Counted from the stretch's first letter, positions 1-8,100 are shown. The stretch is 11,393 nt of DNA from DATJUF01 sp035502655 (GCA_035502655.1 DATJUF010000236.1:1-11393); one strand, 5' to 3'. The notes: generated from the sequence alone by a model not told the origin. Numbers and translations are program-made.

Positions 1-30
1 AAGGAACGGAAGGCGACAGGGGCAGCATGA
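1..30 (+). CDS. Possible 3' tail of an upstream gene, overlapping panE start
   Basis: Frame 1 from the window edge reads nine open codons and then a TGA at 28-30. This TGA overlaps the ATG of the next gene (27-29) in the ATGA arrangement typical of translationally coupled genes. Ten codons are far too few to identify a product. It may be chance, because an in-frame stop within such a short stretch is not rare. Confidence 0.25.
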   Translation, partial: KERKATGAA

Positions 31-947
31 AAATTCTCGTCATGGGAGCGGGCGCCGTCGGCGCCTATTATGGCGCGCGGCTGCAACAAGCCGGTGAGGA
101 AGTCGTGTTCTGCGCACGTGGCGCGAACCTCGAAGCCATCACGAGTGATGGTCTCAAGGTCCAAAGCTACCAAGGGGACTTCGCCCTTCCTGTGACTGCG
201 GCCGCTGACCCTCGCGCGTATGCGCCCTACGATCTGATTCTCTTCTGCGTGAAGTCGTACGATACGCAAAACGCGGCGCGCCAGCTCGCCGGATCGTTGA
301 AGCCTGACGGGGTGATCTTGACGGTCCAGAATGGTATTGAGAACGAAGCTCAACTGCGTGAGATCTTTGGGGACGCTGCTGTTATGACCGGCAATGCGCG
401 TGTCGGTGCGGAAATGACTCAGCCGGGTTTCATCGTCCATCGCACCGGCGGCGTGATCGAGTTTGGCGAACTCGATGGGGGCATTAGTGAACGGGCGCGG
501 CACCTGGCGGAAGTATTCAAACGGGCGAGCATCCTTGGCGAGCTCATCCCAGGTATCTGGCAGACACGATGGCTCAAGCTCTTATGGAACGCCTCGTTCA
601 ATCCGGTAACAGCGCTCGCGCGCAGTACGGTCGGCCAGGTACTCGACGATCCGAACGGTTTTGCCCTTATTCGTTCGCTGATGGGTGAGATTGTCCGTGT
701 GGCGCAAGCCGAGGGCGTCGCGCTCACCGAGAAAAATATCGATGACGAGATCAGACGCTCGCAGACTCATCTGCGTGCGGTGCGCACGTCCACGTTGCAG
801 GATTCGCAACGCGGCAAACCGCTGGAATACGATGCCCTGACTGGTGCGGTTTTGCGGGCCGCCAACCGGCATGGGATTGCCGTACCACACATGATATCGA
901 TTCATGCGCTGATCGGCATGCTCGATCAGCGCCGCTCTGATTCATAG
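27..947 (+). CDS. panE: 2-dehydropantoate 2-reductase (ketopantoate reductase, ApbA/PanE family)
   Basis: This 306-residue protein has the usual length for the family. Members reduce 2-dehydropantoate to pantoate with NADPH, a cytoplasmic step of pantothenate and coenzyme A synthesis. The N-terminus is a Rossmann fold with the dinucleotide motif GAGAVG at residues 7-12. The C-terminal helical domain carries RWLKLLWN at 181-188, where K184 and N188 match the catalytic Lys and substrate-binding Asn of the family. It also has the late segment around 256-275 (LQD...GKPLEYDALTG), with E267 at the usual acidic position. The start at 27 places the Rossmann strand immediately at the N-terminus. A GGAAGG lies 13 bases upstream and an AGGGG 4 bases upstream, so ribosome binding is not textbook. 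Many genomes carry several PanE-like paralogues with unproven substrates, so the family is sure but the exact substrate is inferred. Its 3' end overlaps the convergent methyltransferase gene. Confidence 0.9.
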   Translation: MKILVMGAGAVGAYYGARLQQAGEEVVFCARGANLEAITSDGLKVQSYQGDFALPVTAAADPRAYAPYDLILFCVKSYDTQNAARQLAGSLKPDGVILTVQNGIENEAQLREIFGDAAVMTGNARVGAEMTQPGFIVHRTGGVIEFGELDGGISERARHLAEVFKRASILGELIPGIWQTRWLKLLWNASFNPVTALARSTVGQVLDDPNGFALIRSLMGEIVRVAQAEGVALTEKNIDDEIRRSQTHLRAVRTSTLQDSQRGKPLEYDALTGAVLRAANRHGIAVPHMISIHALIGMLDQRRSDS

Positions 948-1748
948 GCCTTTGGTGGCAAGAACCTCGGTCGCAGGCGAGCGATCGCCGGTGCAGCTGA
1001 TTCTTCGTGGCGCTTTCAGAAAGCTCAGCTTGAATCCACAGGCTCGATAAAGCTGAACGATCCTTTCGGTGGCCTGGTTGGATAGCACAACGGGCCCGTG
1101 ATGCCGCATCAGCCACTCGGCCAATCTCACCTGATCGTCCCAGGTGAAATTCTCCTTGGCATATTGGGTAAACTCCACGTCATATGGTGGATCGGCATAG
1201 AGAAAGTCACCTTTATCGGCCTTCAATTGGGCGAAATCGGCGGCCGAAAAGTCCCAGTCCGCGAGCGGAACGCGATAGTCCTTAAAATCGCTGATATAGT
1301 TAATATGCGCATACCGGCCGAAAGGTACGTTGAAGTGACCCTGGCTATTGAACCGGCACAGGCCGTTATAGCCAGTCCGATTCAAATAGTAGAAAAGAGC
1401 AGCGGCCTCCGCAGTATGCTCACCGCGGCTTGCGATTAGCGCGTTGAATCGCTCGCGAGCAGCATAATACGTCCGCGACTCATTACGCATTTCTAGATCG
1501 ATTTGCAGGCCCTTCTTCAGCCAGCAAAAGAGATTAATTGCGTGCGGATTGATGTCGTTAAGCAGCGCGCGTGAAGGCATCAGACCGAGTGCAATTGAGA
1601 GTCCGCCGCAAAACGGCTCAACCAGCCGCCGCGCGTCGGAACCGACCCAAAGTTGGCGTAAATGGGGGAGCAGCCAGCGCTTGCCGCCCGCCCACTTCAA
1701 GACTGGCCGCAAAGTTTCGATCCGGACCGATTCCGCCGCCACCGCCAT
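942..1748 (-). CDS. Dam-family (D12 class) DNA adenine N6-methyltransferase
   Basis: This 268-residue protein has the size of Dam/DpnM enzymes, which transfer a methyl group from S-adenosylmethionine to N6 of adenine in a short DNA site. Motifs run in the expected order: LKWAGGK at 17-23, the AdoMet-binding EPFCGG at 44-49, NDIN at 64-67, RTGYNGL at 124-130 followed by FNVPFGRY at 139-146, and the catalytic DPPY at 186-189. The C-terminal RRISCTGDR is also typical. No frameshift or missing motif is visible, so it should be active. The start leaves about 16 residues before the first motif, which is normal. Only a weak ribosome-binding sequence precedes it. Many family members recognise GATC, but specificity cannot be read from the sequence. 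No restriction endonuclease gene lies beside it in the window, so it may be a solitary regulatory or protective methyltransferase. Its stop (942-944) directly abuts the panE stop. Confidence 0.9.
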   Translation of the reverse strand: MAVAAESVRIETLRPVLKWAGGKRWLLPHLRQLWVGSDARRLVEPFCGGLSIALGLMPSRALLNDINPHAINLFCWLKKGLQIDLEMRNESRTYYAARERFNALIASRGEHTAEAAALFYYLNRTGYNGLCRFNSQGHFNVPFGRYAHINYISDFKDYRVPLADWDFSAADFAQLKADKGDFLYADPPYDVEFTQYAKENFTWDDQVRLAEWLMRHHGPVVLSNQATERIVQLYRACGFKLSFLKAPRRISCTGDRSPATEVLATKGL

Positions 1749-1781
1749 CCCGTTTCATACAACATACATTGGTGGCGAGAG

Positions 1782-1791
1782 GCAATATTGC
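1782..1791. repeat. Perfect 10-bp palindrome in the methyltransferase/dioxygenase gap
   Basis: GCAATATTGC is a perfect palindrome lying 34 bases upstream of the methyltransferase start. It could be an operator half-way into the divergent promoter region. A 10-bp palindrome of this kind is also expected by chance now and then, so the assignment is tentative. Confidence 0.3.
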
Positions 1792-1806
1792 GGCGAAAGG
1801 TTCCAA

Positions 1807-1824
1807 CATGCGTCCGTTCGCATG
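1807..1824. repeat. Inverted repeat, 6-bp arms, in the divergent intergenic region
   Basis: CATGCG at 1807-1812 and CGCATG at 1819-1824 are exact complements separated by six bases. The 18-base size and symmetry are like binding sites of dimeric helix-turn-helix regulators. It sits about 59 bases upstream of the methyltransferase start and about 125 bases upstream of the dioxygenase start, so it could serve either gene. No regulator gene is present in the window to support this. Confidence 0.3.
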
Positions 1825-1864
1825 ATGAAATTGCTCCACAGCGGCGGCAGCGCGACACGTAACC

Positions 1865-1893
1865 TTGTAATCGCCAGGCCACTGATCGACAAT
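1865..1893 (+). promoter_or_regulatory. Candidate sigma-70-type promoter for the dioxygenase gene
   Basis: TTGTAA at 1865-1870 (4 of 6 matches to the -35 consensus) and GACAAT at 1888-1893 (4 of 6 to the -10 consensus) are spaced by exactly 17 bases. Transcription would begin near 1900, giving a leader of about 50 bases that includes the strong ribosome-binding site. A GATC lies at 1884-1887, touching the -10 element. The match is moderate and such matches arise by chance in a 200-base gap. Confidence 0.35.
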
Positions 1894-1922
1894 TCGGCCA
1901 GCGGCCTGAACGAACCGAATTG
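1890..1922. promoter_or_regulatory. Inverted repeat overlapping the candidate -10 (possible operator)
   Basis: CAATTCGG at 1890-1897 and CCGAATTG at 1915-1922 are perfect 8-bp complements separated by 17 bases. The spacer itself begins with part of a GGCC-AGC-GGCC hairpin (1896-1906). The left arm overlaps the candidate -10 and the right arm ends 10 bases before the Shine-Dalgarno sequence. That is the position of a repressor operator or of a stem in the mRNA leader. A rough count of positions and spacings gives about a 6% chance of such a repeat arising at random in a 200-base gap. Confidence 0.4.
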
Positions 1923-1932
1923 GGCGGAGCGC

Positions 1933-1940
1933 AGGAGGAA
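1933..1940 (+). promoter_or_regulatory. Strong Shine-Dalgarno sequence of the dioxygenase gene
   Basis: AGGAGGAA lies 8 bases before the ATG at 1949. It is the clearest ribosome-binding site in the window and fixes the start of the downstream gene. It suggests high translation compared with its neighbours, whose sites are weak. Confidence 0.85.
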
Positions 1941-1948
1941 TCCTCTAT

Positions 1949-2866
1949 ATGGCAAGCGTCAAGCAACTGGGTTATCTGGCGTTGGATGTGAGCGATCTTG
2001 AAGCGTGGGAGAAATTCGCCGCCGAGATCCTCGGCCTCCAGGTCCTTCCGCGTGACCCCGACGGTTCACTGTTCCTGCGCATGGATGAGAATCATCATCG
2101 GTTCGTGCTTCGGCAGAATAGCGCCGACGATATCGGCGCCATCGGCTGGGAAGTTAATAATCAGCAGGAACTTGGCGAACTCGCCGGCCAACTGAAAGCG
2201 GCTGGCTTCGAAGTCACGGCCGGCTCGCCTGATGAGGCTCGTGCGCGGCGCGTCGGCGAGCTGATTAAGTTCAACGATCCAAGTGGGATACCGTCAGAGG
2301 CTTATTTTGGACCGCTGGTCGATCATCTGAACCCGTTCCATTCGACGCGTCCGATTTCCGGCTTCGTAACCGGCACGATGGGACTCGGCCATATCGTTAT
2401 CCGCGTCGATGATTCCGCTCGTAGCCTCAGTTTCTATCGCGACGTTCTGGGTATGAGGGTAAGCGATTTTATCGACCTGAAGATGCGCCGCGGACGGCCA
2501 ACCGACAACATCACGCTGAGCTTCATGCACTGCAATCCGCGGCATCATACGGTTGCCTTCGGGCAATTCCCAGGTAACAAGCGCCTGCTGCATTTCATGC
2601 TGCAACTTCACTCGCTCGACGATGTCGGAGCGGCCTACTATCTCGCACAGGATCGCGGCGTCAATATCACCGGCAGCCTCGGCCGCCATACCAATGACCA
2701 TATGGTGTCATTCTATATGCGCTCGCCATCGGGCTTCGAGATTGAGTACGGCTTCGGCGCACGCACGGTCGACGATGACACATGGAAAGTGCAGCGTCAC
2801 GAGTCGGGTAGTATGTGGGGCCATCGCGGACTCGGGGCGCCGCCGCCAAAGCCCGCGAATCAGTAG
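1949..2866 (+). CDS. Extradiol ring-cleavage dioxygenase, BphC-like (VOC superfamily, two domains)
   Basis: This 305-residue protein matches type I extradiol dioxygenases such as 2,3-dihydroxybiphenyl 1,2-dioxygenase (about 298 residues), which open catechol-type rings next to the hydroxyls using Fe(II) and oxygen. It has two repeated VOC domains, roughly 1-120 and 143-270. The second holds a complete active site. H148 (GLGHIV), H215 (KRLLHF) and E266 (SGFEIEYG) align with the metal ligands. H200 (RHHT), H247 (GRHTNDH) and Y256 (SFYMRSPSG) align with the conserved catalytic residues. The N-terminal domain is degenerate, as usual for the family. The true substrate cannot be named; biphenyl, naphthalene, steroid or other catechols are all possible. 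No ring-hydroxylating or hydrolase partner is in the window. The gene stands alone on + strand, with its own candidate promoter and the strong ribosome-binding site at 1933-1940. Confidence 0.88.
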   Translation: MASVKQLGYLALDVSDLEAWEKFAAEILGLQVLPRDPDGSLFLRMDENHHRFVLRQNSADDIGAIGWEVNNQQELGELAGQLKAAGFEVTAGSPDEARARRVGELIKFNDPSGIPSEAYFGPLVDHLNPFHSTRPISGFVTGTMGLGHIVIRVDDSARSLSFYRDVLGMRVSDFIDLKMRRGRPTDNITLSFMHCNPRHHTVAFGQFPGNKRLLHFMLQLHSLDDVGAAYYLAQDRGVNITGSLGRHTNDHMVSFYMRSPSGFEIEYGFGARTVDDDTWKVQRHESGSMWGHRGLGAPPPKPANQ

Positions 2867-2900
2867 GAAGCTGCCTTGTGCTTTCCGAGCCGGACACTTA

Positions 2901-2928
2901 TTCTGGCTGTTCTTTATTGCAACCAGAA
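2901..2928. terminator. Imperfect stem-loop between convergent dioxygenase and pth genes
   Basis: TTCTGG at 2901-2906 pairs with CCAGAA at 2923-2928. After one mismatch, TG (2908-2909) pairs with CA (2920-2921), leaving a loop of about ten bases. It lies in the 64-base gap between two converging genes, the right place for a shared terminator. There is no T tract on either side, so a factor-independent terminator is not well supported. Confidence 0.3.
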
Positions 2929-2930
2929 AT

Positions 2931-3578
2931 TCAGGAGCGCTGGTTGTATTGATTCATCGCGCGTTCGAGACCGTCGTGCGTGATCGCAATCACTGCTTCG
3001 GCGGCGCGCTCAACCACGGGTTCGAAGGCGCTCAGCTCGCTGCCGCTGAGCGGCTTGATTACGTGATCGATATCGCCTCCCGGTCCGTCCGGATGGCCGA
3101 TGCCGATCCTCACACGAATGAAGTTAGCACCGAGCGTCTGAGCGATTGAACGCACGCCGCGATTGCCCGCGTCTCCCCCACCCTGTTTCAAGCGCAACTG
3201 CCCAATCGGCAAGTCCATCTCGTCATGGACGACGATCAAGCGTTCGAGCGGCACCTTGAAGTAGCCGAGGAAACCACTGACAGATTCGCCACTGCGATTG
3301 TAGAAGGTCTGCGGCATTACGATAATCGCATTCAAGCCGCTGTCGCGAACCTCCCCGTAGAGGCCATTGAACTTGCGCCGCGTCAAATCGGCTCGATAGG
3401 ACGCCGCAACCCGGGCCGCCACCATGAAGCCGGCATTGTGGCGCGAGCGCCGATATTGCTCGCCGGGATTCCCTAGCCCCGCTATGACCCATCGAATCTC
3501 ATCATGATGCGGCGGCGTCTCGTCCACCACACGTGGAGCCGAGCGGAATCTCTCGAACAGGTTGCCGATGCGGCTCAT
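2931..3578 (-). CDS. pth: Peptidyl-tRNA hydrolase
   Basis: Pth cuts peptidyl-tRNA released from stalled ribosomes, recycling tRNA in the cytoplasm. The 215-residue protein keeps the family core: GLGNPG with N37 (E. coli N10), the catalytic H47 in RHNAGF (H20), N94 in PQTFYNRSG (N68), D119 in VVHDEMDLPIG (D93), and RIGIGHP near 157-163. The loop normally GGHNG-like reads DAGNRGVRSI at 136-145. Here N139 and R140 replace E. coli H113 and N114, which help hold substrate. About 27 extra residues precede the usual N-terminus. No in-frame ATG lies closer to the core, although two GTG codons at residues 17-18 could be alternative starts. The gene follows hisC by 14 bases and is probably cotranscribed with it. 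The family call is secure. Confidence 0.92.
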   Translation of the reverse strand: MSRIGNLFERFRSAPRVVDETPPHHDEIRWVIAGLGNPGEQYRRSRHNAGFMVAARVAASYRADLTRRKFNGLYGEVRDSGLNAIIVMPQTFYNRSGESVSGFLGYFKVPLERLIVVHDEMDLPIGQLRLKQGGGDAGNRGVRSIAQTLGANFIRVRIGIGHPDGPGGDIDHVIKPLSGSELSAFEPVVERAAEAVIAITHDGLERAMNQYNQRS

Positions 3579-3593
3579 CGAGACCAGCCGATT

Positions 3594-4679
3594 TCAGCTC
3601 GCGATACGAGCGGCAGCTTGCGCCTTGATTATTCGCCGCGCGAGTGGTTCGAGAGCCTTGAATAATGCTTCCATCTCTTCCGGCTTGCCGATGGAAATGC
3701 GCAAGGCGTCGCGGAATACGGAAGCCGCGAAATGACGGACGAGAATGCCGCGGCGGCGCAGCGCTGCATGTAACGGCGCCATGTCATGGCCCTCGATGCG
3801 GGCCAGGACAAAATTAGCTGAGGATGGCGGAACCTCGAAACCCATCGCACGCAAACGTTGCTCGGTAAGCGCGCGGGTGCGCTTGACCCGCTCGACGTTG
3901 CGGAGCATCCACGGCGCATCCGTTAGCGCTTGCGCTCCCGCGGCGATCGCGACCCGGCTCAGATTGTAGGAATCCTTAACTTTTAGAAGCGCGTCTATGA
4001 TAGGCCGCTGCGCAAAACCGAGTCCAAGCCGCATCCCAGCGAGGGAAAACGATTTCGAGAGCGAACGCAGCACAATGATGTTGTCATGCTCGCGCACGAG
4101 GCTCAGAGCGTTGCCCTCGGCGAAGTCAACATACGCCTCGTCAATTACGAGCAATCGGCGGCCCAGCCGCCGCGCCAATTGCGACAAGCCTTCGTTGGGA
4201 ACGTAGGTCCCGCATGGAGCGTTCGGATTGCACACGATGGTAAGACTGGCCCGTTCGCGCCCGAGGGCGTCAAGGGGAATGGCGAAGTCCTTGCCCAGCG
4301 GCTTCGCGATTACGCGAGCGTCCTGAATCACGGCGAGCGTATCGTAAAGGGAATAGGTCGGCTGCGGATAGGCCACGCGATCGCCCGCAGCAAGCGCCGC
4401 ACGAAAAATCATCGAGAGCAATTCGTCCGAGCCATTACCTGCAATGATCATTTCGCGAGGGATAGCATAGAGCCTCGCGGCTGCGTCGATAAATGCATCG
4501 GAACGCGGAGGGGGATAGAGCCGCAGTCCTACGCCCGCCGCCTCAATCACCGCGCGCTTGATCCGGGGCGACGGCGGATAGGGATTCTCGTTGGTATTGA
4601 GCTTGATTAAGCGCTGGCCGGGCCGGGGCTGCTCCCCTGGCACGTAAGGCGCCATCTTAGCGATCGTCTTGCGCAGCAT
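3594..4679 (-). CDS. hisC: Histidinol-phosphate aminotransferase
   Basis: HisC uses pyridoxal phosphate to interconvert imidazole-acetol phosphate and histidinol phosphate, a late step of histidine synthesis. The 361-residue length is normal. Visible motifs are KLNTNENPYPPSP at 26-38, the cofactor-phosphate region GNGSDELL at 81-88, NPNAPCG at 151-157, D180 in VIDEAYVDF, and the cofactor lysine K209 in RSLSKSFSLAGMRLG. R217 and R327 (ALRISIG) are further expected phosphate or substrate contacts. NPNAPCG carries Cys where Thr or Ser is common, a minor change. No other his gene is nearby, so it is detached from any his operon here. Related class I/II aminotransferases such as CobD or Tyr/Phe aminotransferases are alternatives, but length and motifs favour HisC. 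The ribosome-binding site before the ATG is weak. Confidence 0.92.
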   Translation of the reverse strand: MLRKTIAKMAPYVPGEQPRPGQRLIKLNTNENPYPPSPRIKRAVIEAAGVGLRLYPPPRSDAFIDAAARLYAIPREMIIAGNGSDELLSMIFRAALAAGDRVAYPQPTYSLYDTLAVIQDARVIAKPLGKDFAIPLDALGRERASLTIVCNPNAPCGTYVPNEGLSQLARRLGRRLLVIDEAYVDFAEGNALSLVREHDNIIVLRSLSKSFSLAGMRLGLGFAQRPIIDALLKVKDSYNLSRVAIAAGAQALTDAPWMLRNVERVKRTRALTEQRLRAMGFEVPPSSANFVLARIEGHDMAPLHAALRRRGILVRHFAASVFRDALRISIGKPEEMEALFKALEPLARRIIKAQAAARIAS

Positions 4680-4748
4680 CCGGAATTATTTATCTTTTCC
4701 GGCGTGCAACTGCGAGATCCTGCGCAGGGCGGCTCATGTGATATGGTT

Positions 4749-5132
4749 TCAATTCCGTGAGGGCGAACGCCGCACAGCCGAGGGCGGTTTCCTTGCAAAC
4801 TCTGCTGACTGGGTAGTCGATTCCGCGATCCACTTCAGGTAATCCGCCGAACCGTTCGTCAGAGTGGCCGCGACTATCTCAGGAACTTCATAGCTGTGCA
4901 ATTGCTTGATGCGCCGTTCGAGCTCTTGATAGCAGCGTGAACTGGTCTTGATTAGCATCAGGCATTCGGAGCTTTCTTCGATCACGCCACGCCAGCGATA
5001 GATTGACCGCACCGCGGTTATCAAATTTACGCAAGCCGCAAGCCGCTCCTCGACGAGGGCACGCGCCATAGCCGAGGCTTCCGCTTCATTCGCCGCCATC
5101 ACGAATACGATACGCGCGCCCGCCGCAGCCAT
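4749..5132 (-). CDS. cutA: CutA-family divalent cation tolerance protein
   Basis: CutA proteins are small trimeric cytoplasmic proteins of the ferredoxin-like/PII-like fold, linked to copper and other divalent-metal tolerance, although their molecular role is unsettled. The 127-residue product has the conserved order AACVN at 32-36, YRWRG at 45-49, a lysine-containing strand LMLIKT at 58-63, HSYEVPEI at 79-86 and YLKWI at 98-102. The family usually has HPYEVPE, so the Pro is replaced by Ser80. A basic tail of roughly 20 residues (about 107-127, with five Arg and one Lys) goes beyond the usual end near 105-110 residues. The gene lies 39 bases after the AsmA-like gene and 69 bases before hisC, consistent with one transcript. 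Confidence 0.88.
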   Translation of the reverse strand: MAAAGARIVFVMAANEAEASAMARALVEERLAACVNLITAVRSIYRWRGVIEESSECLMLIKTSSRCYQELERRIKQLHSYEVPEIVAATLTNGSADYLKWIAESTTQSAEFARKPPSAVRRSPSRN

Positions 5133-5171
5133 TCACTCAATTTAGCGATCCAGCCACTGCTCTCCAAGCCG

Positions 5172-8100
5172 TCAGGGGTTGATTGTGTTAGGCCGGATAA
5201 TATTAATCGGCAGGCTGAGCGTCTTGGCCAGGAACTCCGCCACCGAAGTAATCGGTTTAGGGATCACTTTCGGATTCGCAAAAGGTCCATATACGTGGAA
5301 GTACGCGGCCAGTAGATCGTCGGTTCCTTCGGCAATATTCTTCCCCACCAGCGGGATTTTCGTCAGGAGCCAATTATATGTGACGAATGGAATCAGGCCG
5401 ATTTCCATGTTCATGGTATTCTCTCCGAGATTCAGATTGCCCTTCGCGGAGATCAGCATCAATGGCCCGTTGAGGCGGAAGTTGCCAGTATACATATTGC
5501 CGTTATGGCCTTTGAAATCCGCGGTTATAGTATCGAATGGAACGCCCGCGATACGCGGGTTGGGCAGATGTGCTGTCAGCCAATTTTTGAGGTTGATAAA
5601 GCTCAGGATACGCGTCAGCAGCGCGAGGCGCCGGACCAATCCATGTGACACCTGTAGGCTAATCGTGCCATTCAGGGTATGAAAGAAATCCGTGTCAGTA
5701 TTGCCCCAGATATTAAAATTACCATCAAGTGCACCGCTCAGCGCAGGATGAGATTCATCCATCAGCGTGCCGATAGAGGCAGTGTTGATGCCCGTAACGG
5801 AGCCGCGCGCATTGATCCATTCATTCGCCGAAACTCCCGAAACATTGAGCGCAATTTTGCCCCCGAGCGAGTTGGCCTTGAAGTTGTTGACGAGCCAATG
5901 GTCGTTTGCGCGGCTGAAGTCCGTGCTGACGTTGCTCATCTGCAACTTGTCAAAATTTGCCGTCACCGCTTCGACATGGCCTGAGACTGGCAGCGGAAAG
6001 AAATTCACCGGTGTCTTCGGCGACCATGGCAGGCGAATAAAGCGAAGTACCTCGAAATCGAAGCTGGTCAGGGATGCATCGATTTTCAACGCCGGATGGG
6101 CAAAGTCGGCCAGCGTTAATTTGAAGTCCATCGGATGGCCCTCGAGTAGCGCGGCTGGCAGGTTGAAGACCAGTCCCTTGCCATCGAGGGACAGAGAGCC
6201 CGTGCTGACAATCATCGGTGAGCGCATAAAGCCCGGCTGGACCTGCCCGTGCGACAATGTGACGACGCCGGTTATCACCGGTGGCCAGTCACCCGAAGGA
6301 TCGGAGTTCGCTGTAAGCTTGCCACCCAGTTCACCATCAACCGACAGATCGTCGCGCGAAACGAGCAGTGGCACCCACTGATCGGCTCTCAGCTGGTGGA
6401 GTTCCACCGTCAGGTGATGGACAATCGGACTGGCCGCCCCAGTGACCACCGTCCCATTCAGGAGGACGTCGCCGCCATTGTGATTCGAGGGAGCCGCGAG
6501 CAGATTATCGATCTGTACCTGGCCGCGAGTGACGATAACTTTCCCTGTGACCAAGCCCAGGCGCTGTGGAATGCCTTTGATCCCGAACTGAATTCGATTT
6601 GGTTCTAAAACCGCTCGATAATCATGCGGCTCTGACCATGCGAGATCTTTAAGCGAGCCAGAGGCTTGCATCCACAATGCTCCGGAGCCTTGAATATTTT
6701 CGATTCGTCCAGATATTTGTGGGGCGCGCTGTTTGAGCATTGGAGCAGCGAAAGTGTAGAGCTCACCGAAATCGAGTATGCTCTTGAAGCGGACGCTATA
6801 CGGCAGCCATCGTGGCGCGTGCGCAACCCGAGCTTGGCCGTTGATCTCGCTGAACGACGATTGGCCCAGGACCGCCGAACCTTGGGTGATTTGTATACTG
6901 CCCCTTCGGTAGATTACTCCGGCTTCAAAATGGCGGACTGGCGGAAGGTTCGGCAGCGCTGGATCGGTCAAATCGAAGCCCGCGTCTCTTATAATTACGC
7001 TGAGTTTCAAGTTGTCTCGCACGATCGCCAAGGTCCAATCGCTGATTGGCGCCTGCGGCCCAAGTTGCGCTTGCTCAATTGCCAGGCTGCCAGAATCGAT
7101 CCGCTTGGCGGCATTGATCAAAGTTCGCGGCGTCGCACGAATCGCCTGCAGGTAGGATGCAAGCTGCGACGTGCTAACTTTAATCCCGCTGATACGTAGG
7201 TCTGCTCTGCGCTTTGGATCGTAGGGATTGGTGATCGTGCACGAGCCCGACAATACAGGGTTCTGAGATTGCGTTACCTGCACTCTATAGAGGCGAAAGA
7301 GCGGCTGCGAGACATCGTAATTAGCCAGCAGTGAGAAGCTGCCCAGTGCTAACGGATGGACAAACGCGCGGCCGTTGATAATCCCATCCCTGACCCCAGC
7401 CTGTACCTGGCCGTTGACCGTGCCGTCGGGTTCGAGCACAACCCGCAACTTGCCCTGTATCGCTCCGGTGAAAGCGACGCCATGAATCGCTGCGAGGTTC
7501 AGGTTTAAGTCCCAAAACCACAAGACGCCGCTCCAGAGAACGCCTGTTACGGCTTGCTTTGCTGTTTCGAGATGCGCGGCGCCCGATAAGTGAAAGCCAC
7601 CTAGCGGAGAGTAGCGCCAATAACCATCGTAATTTACCAGCCACGGGGAATGCAGGATGCGCCGATGCTCCCGCGACGCGACCAGATTAAAGTGATCGAT
7701 AATCGTTTGCCCGGCAGGATCTTCTAACTCGGCGTTGAACAGAGTGATTCGGCTGGAGAATTCGCCGATAGCCTGGAGCGCGCGAAGCACTGTATGCATC
7801 CCCGCGACTCCTGGCCGCGGGATTGTGTATCCGGCGGCCACTGCGGCGGCGGGAGGGACGCGCGCAACCAGTCCGTCAAGCCGGAGGTCGCGTAGTGGCA
7901 GGCCATTACTCGTCAAGATCTGGTGATAGCTAACGAGAACACGGACATCGGCCAGGTGCGCGACTTCCTTGCTATCCTTATAGACCCGCGGCCGTTCGAG
8001 CGTCACCTGCAAATGGCTGCGAAAGCTCACGCCAACGCCGGCCGGGACGATGTTATAACCGGTGCTCGAGTCGATCCGCGCCAGGATAATCCTAATCAAC

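Noticed and set aside
2553..3149. 198-residue open frame on + strand running from the dioxygenase gene into pth
   Set aside because: It is out of frame with two well-supported genes, spans their convergent gap, and its translation shows no recognisable family features; it is a shadow frame.
4086..4610. 174-residue open frame on + strand opposite hisC
   Set aside because: It lies antisense and entirely inside a hisC gene with intact motifs, a common effect of codon bias in GC-rich DNA.
4717..4735. Palindrome CCTGCGCAGG in the cutA-hisC gap as a terminator
   Set aside because: The symmetric core would need a zero-base loop, the alternative CTGCG/CGCAG stem is only 5 bp, and no T run follows on the minus strand.
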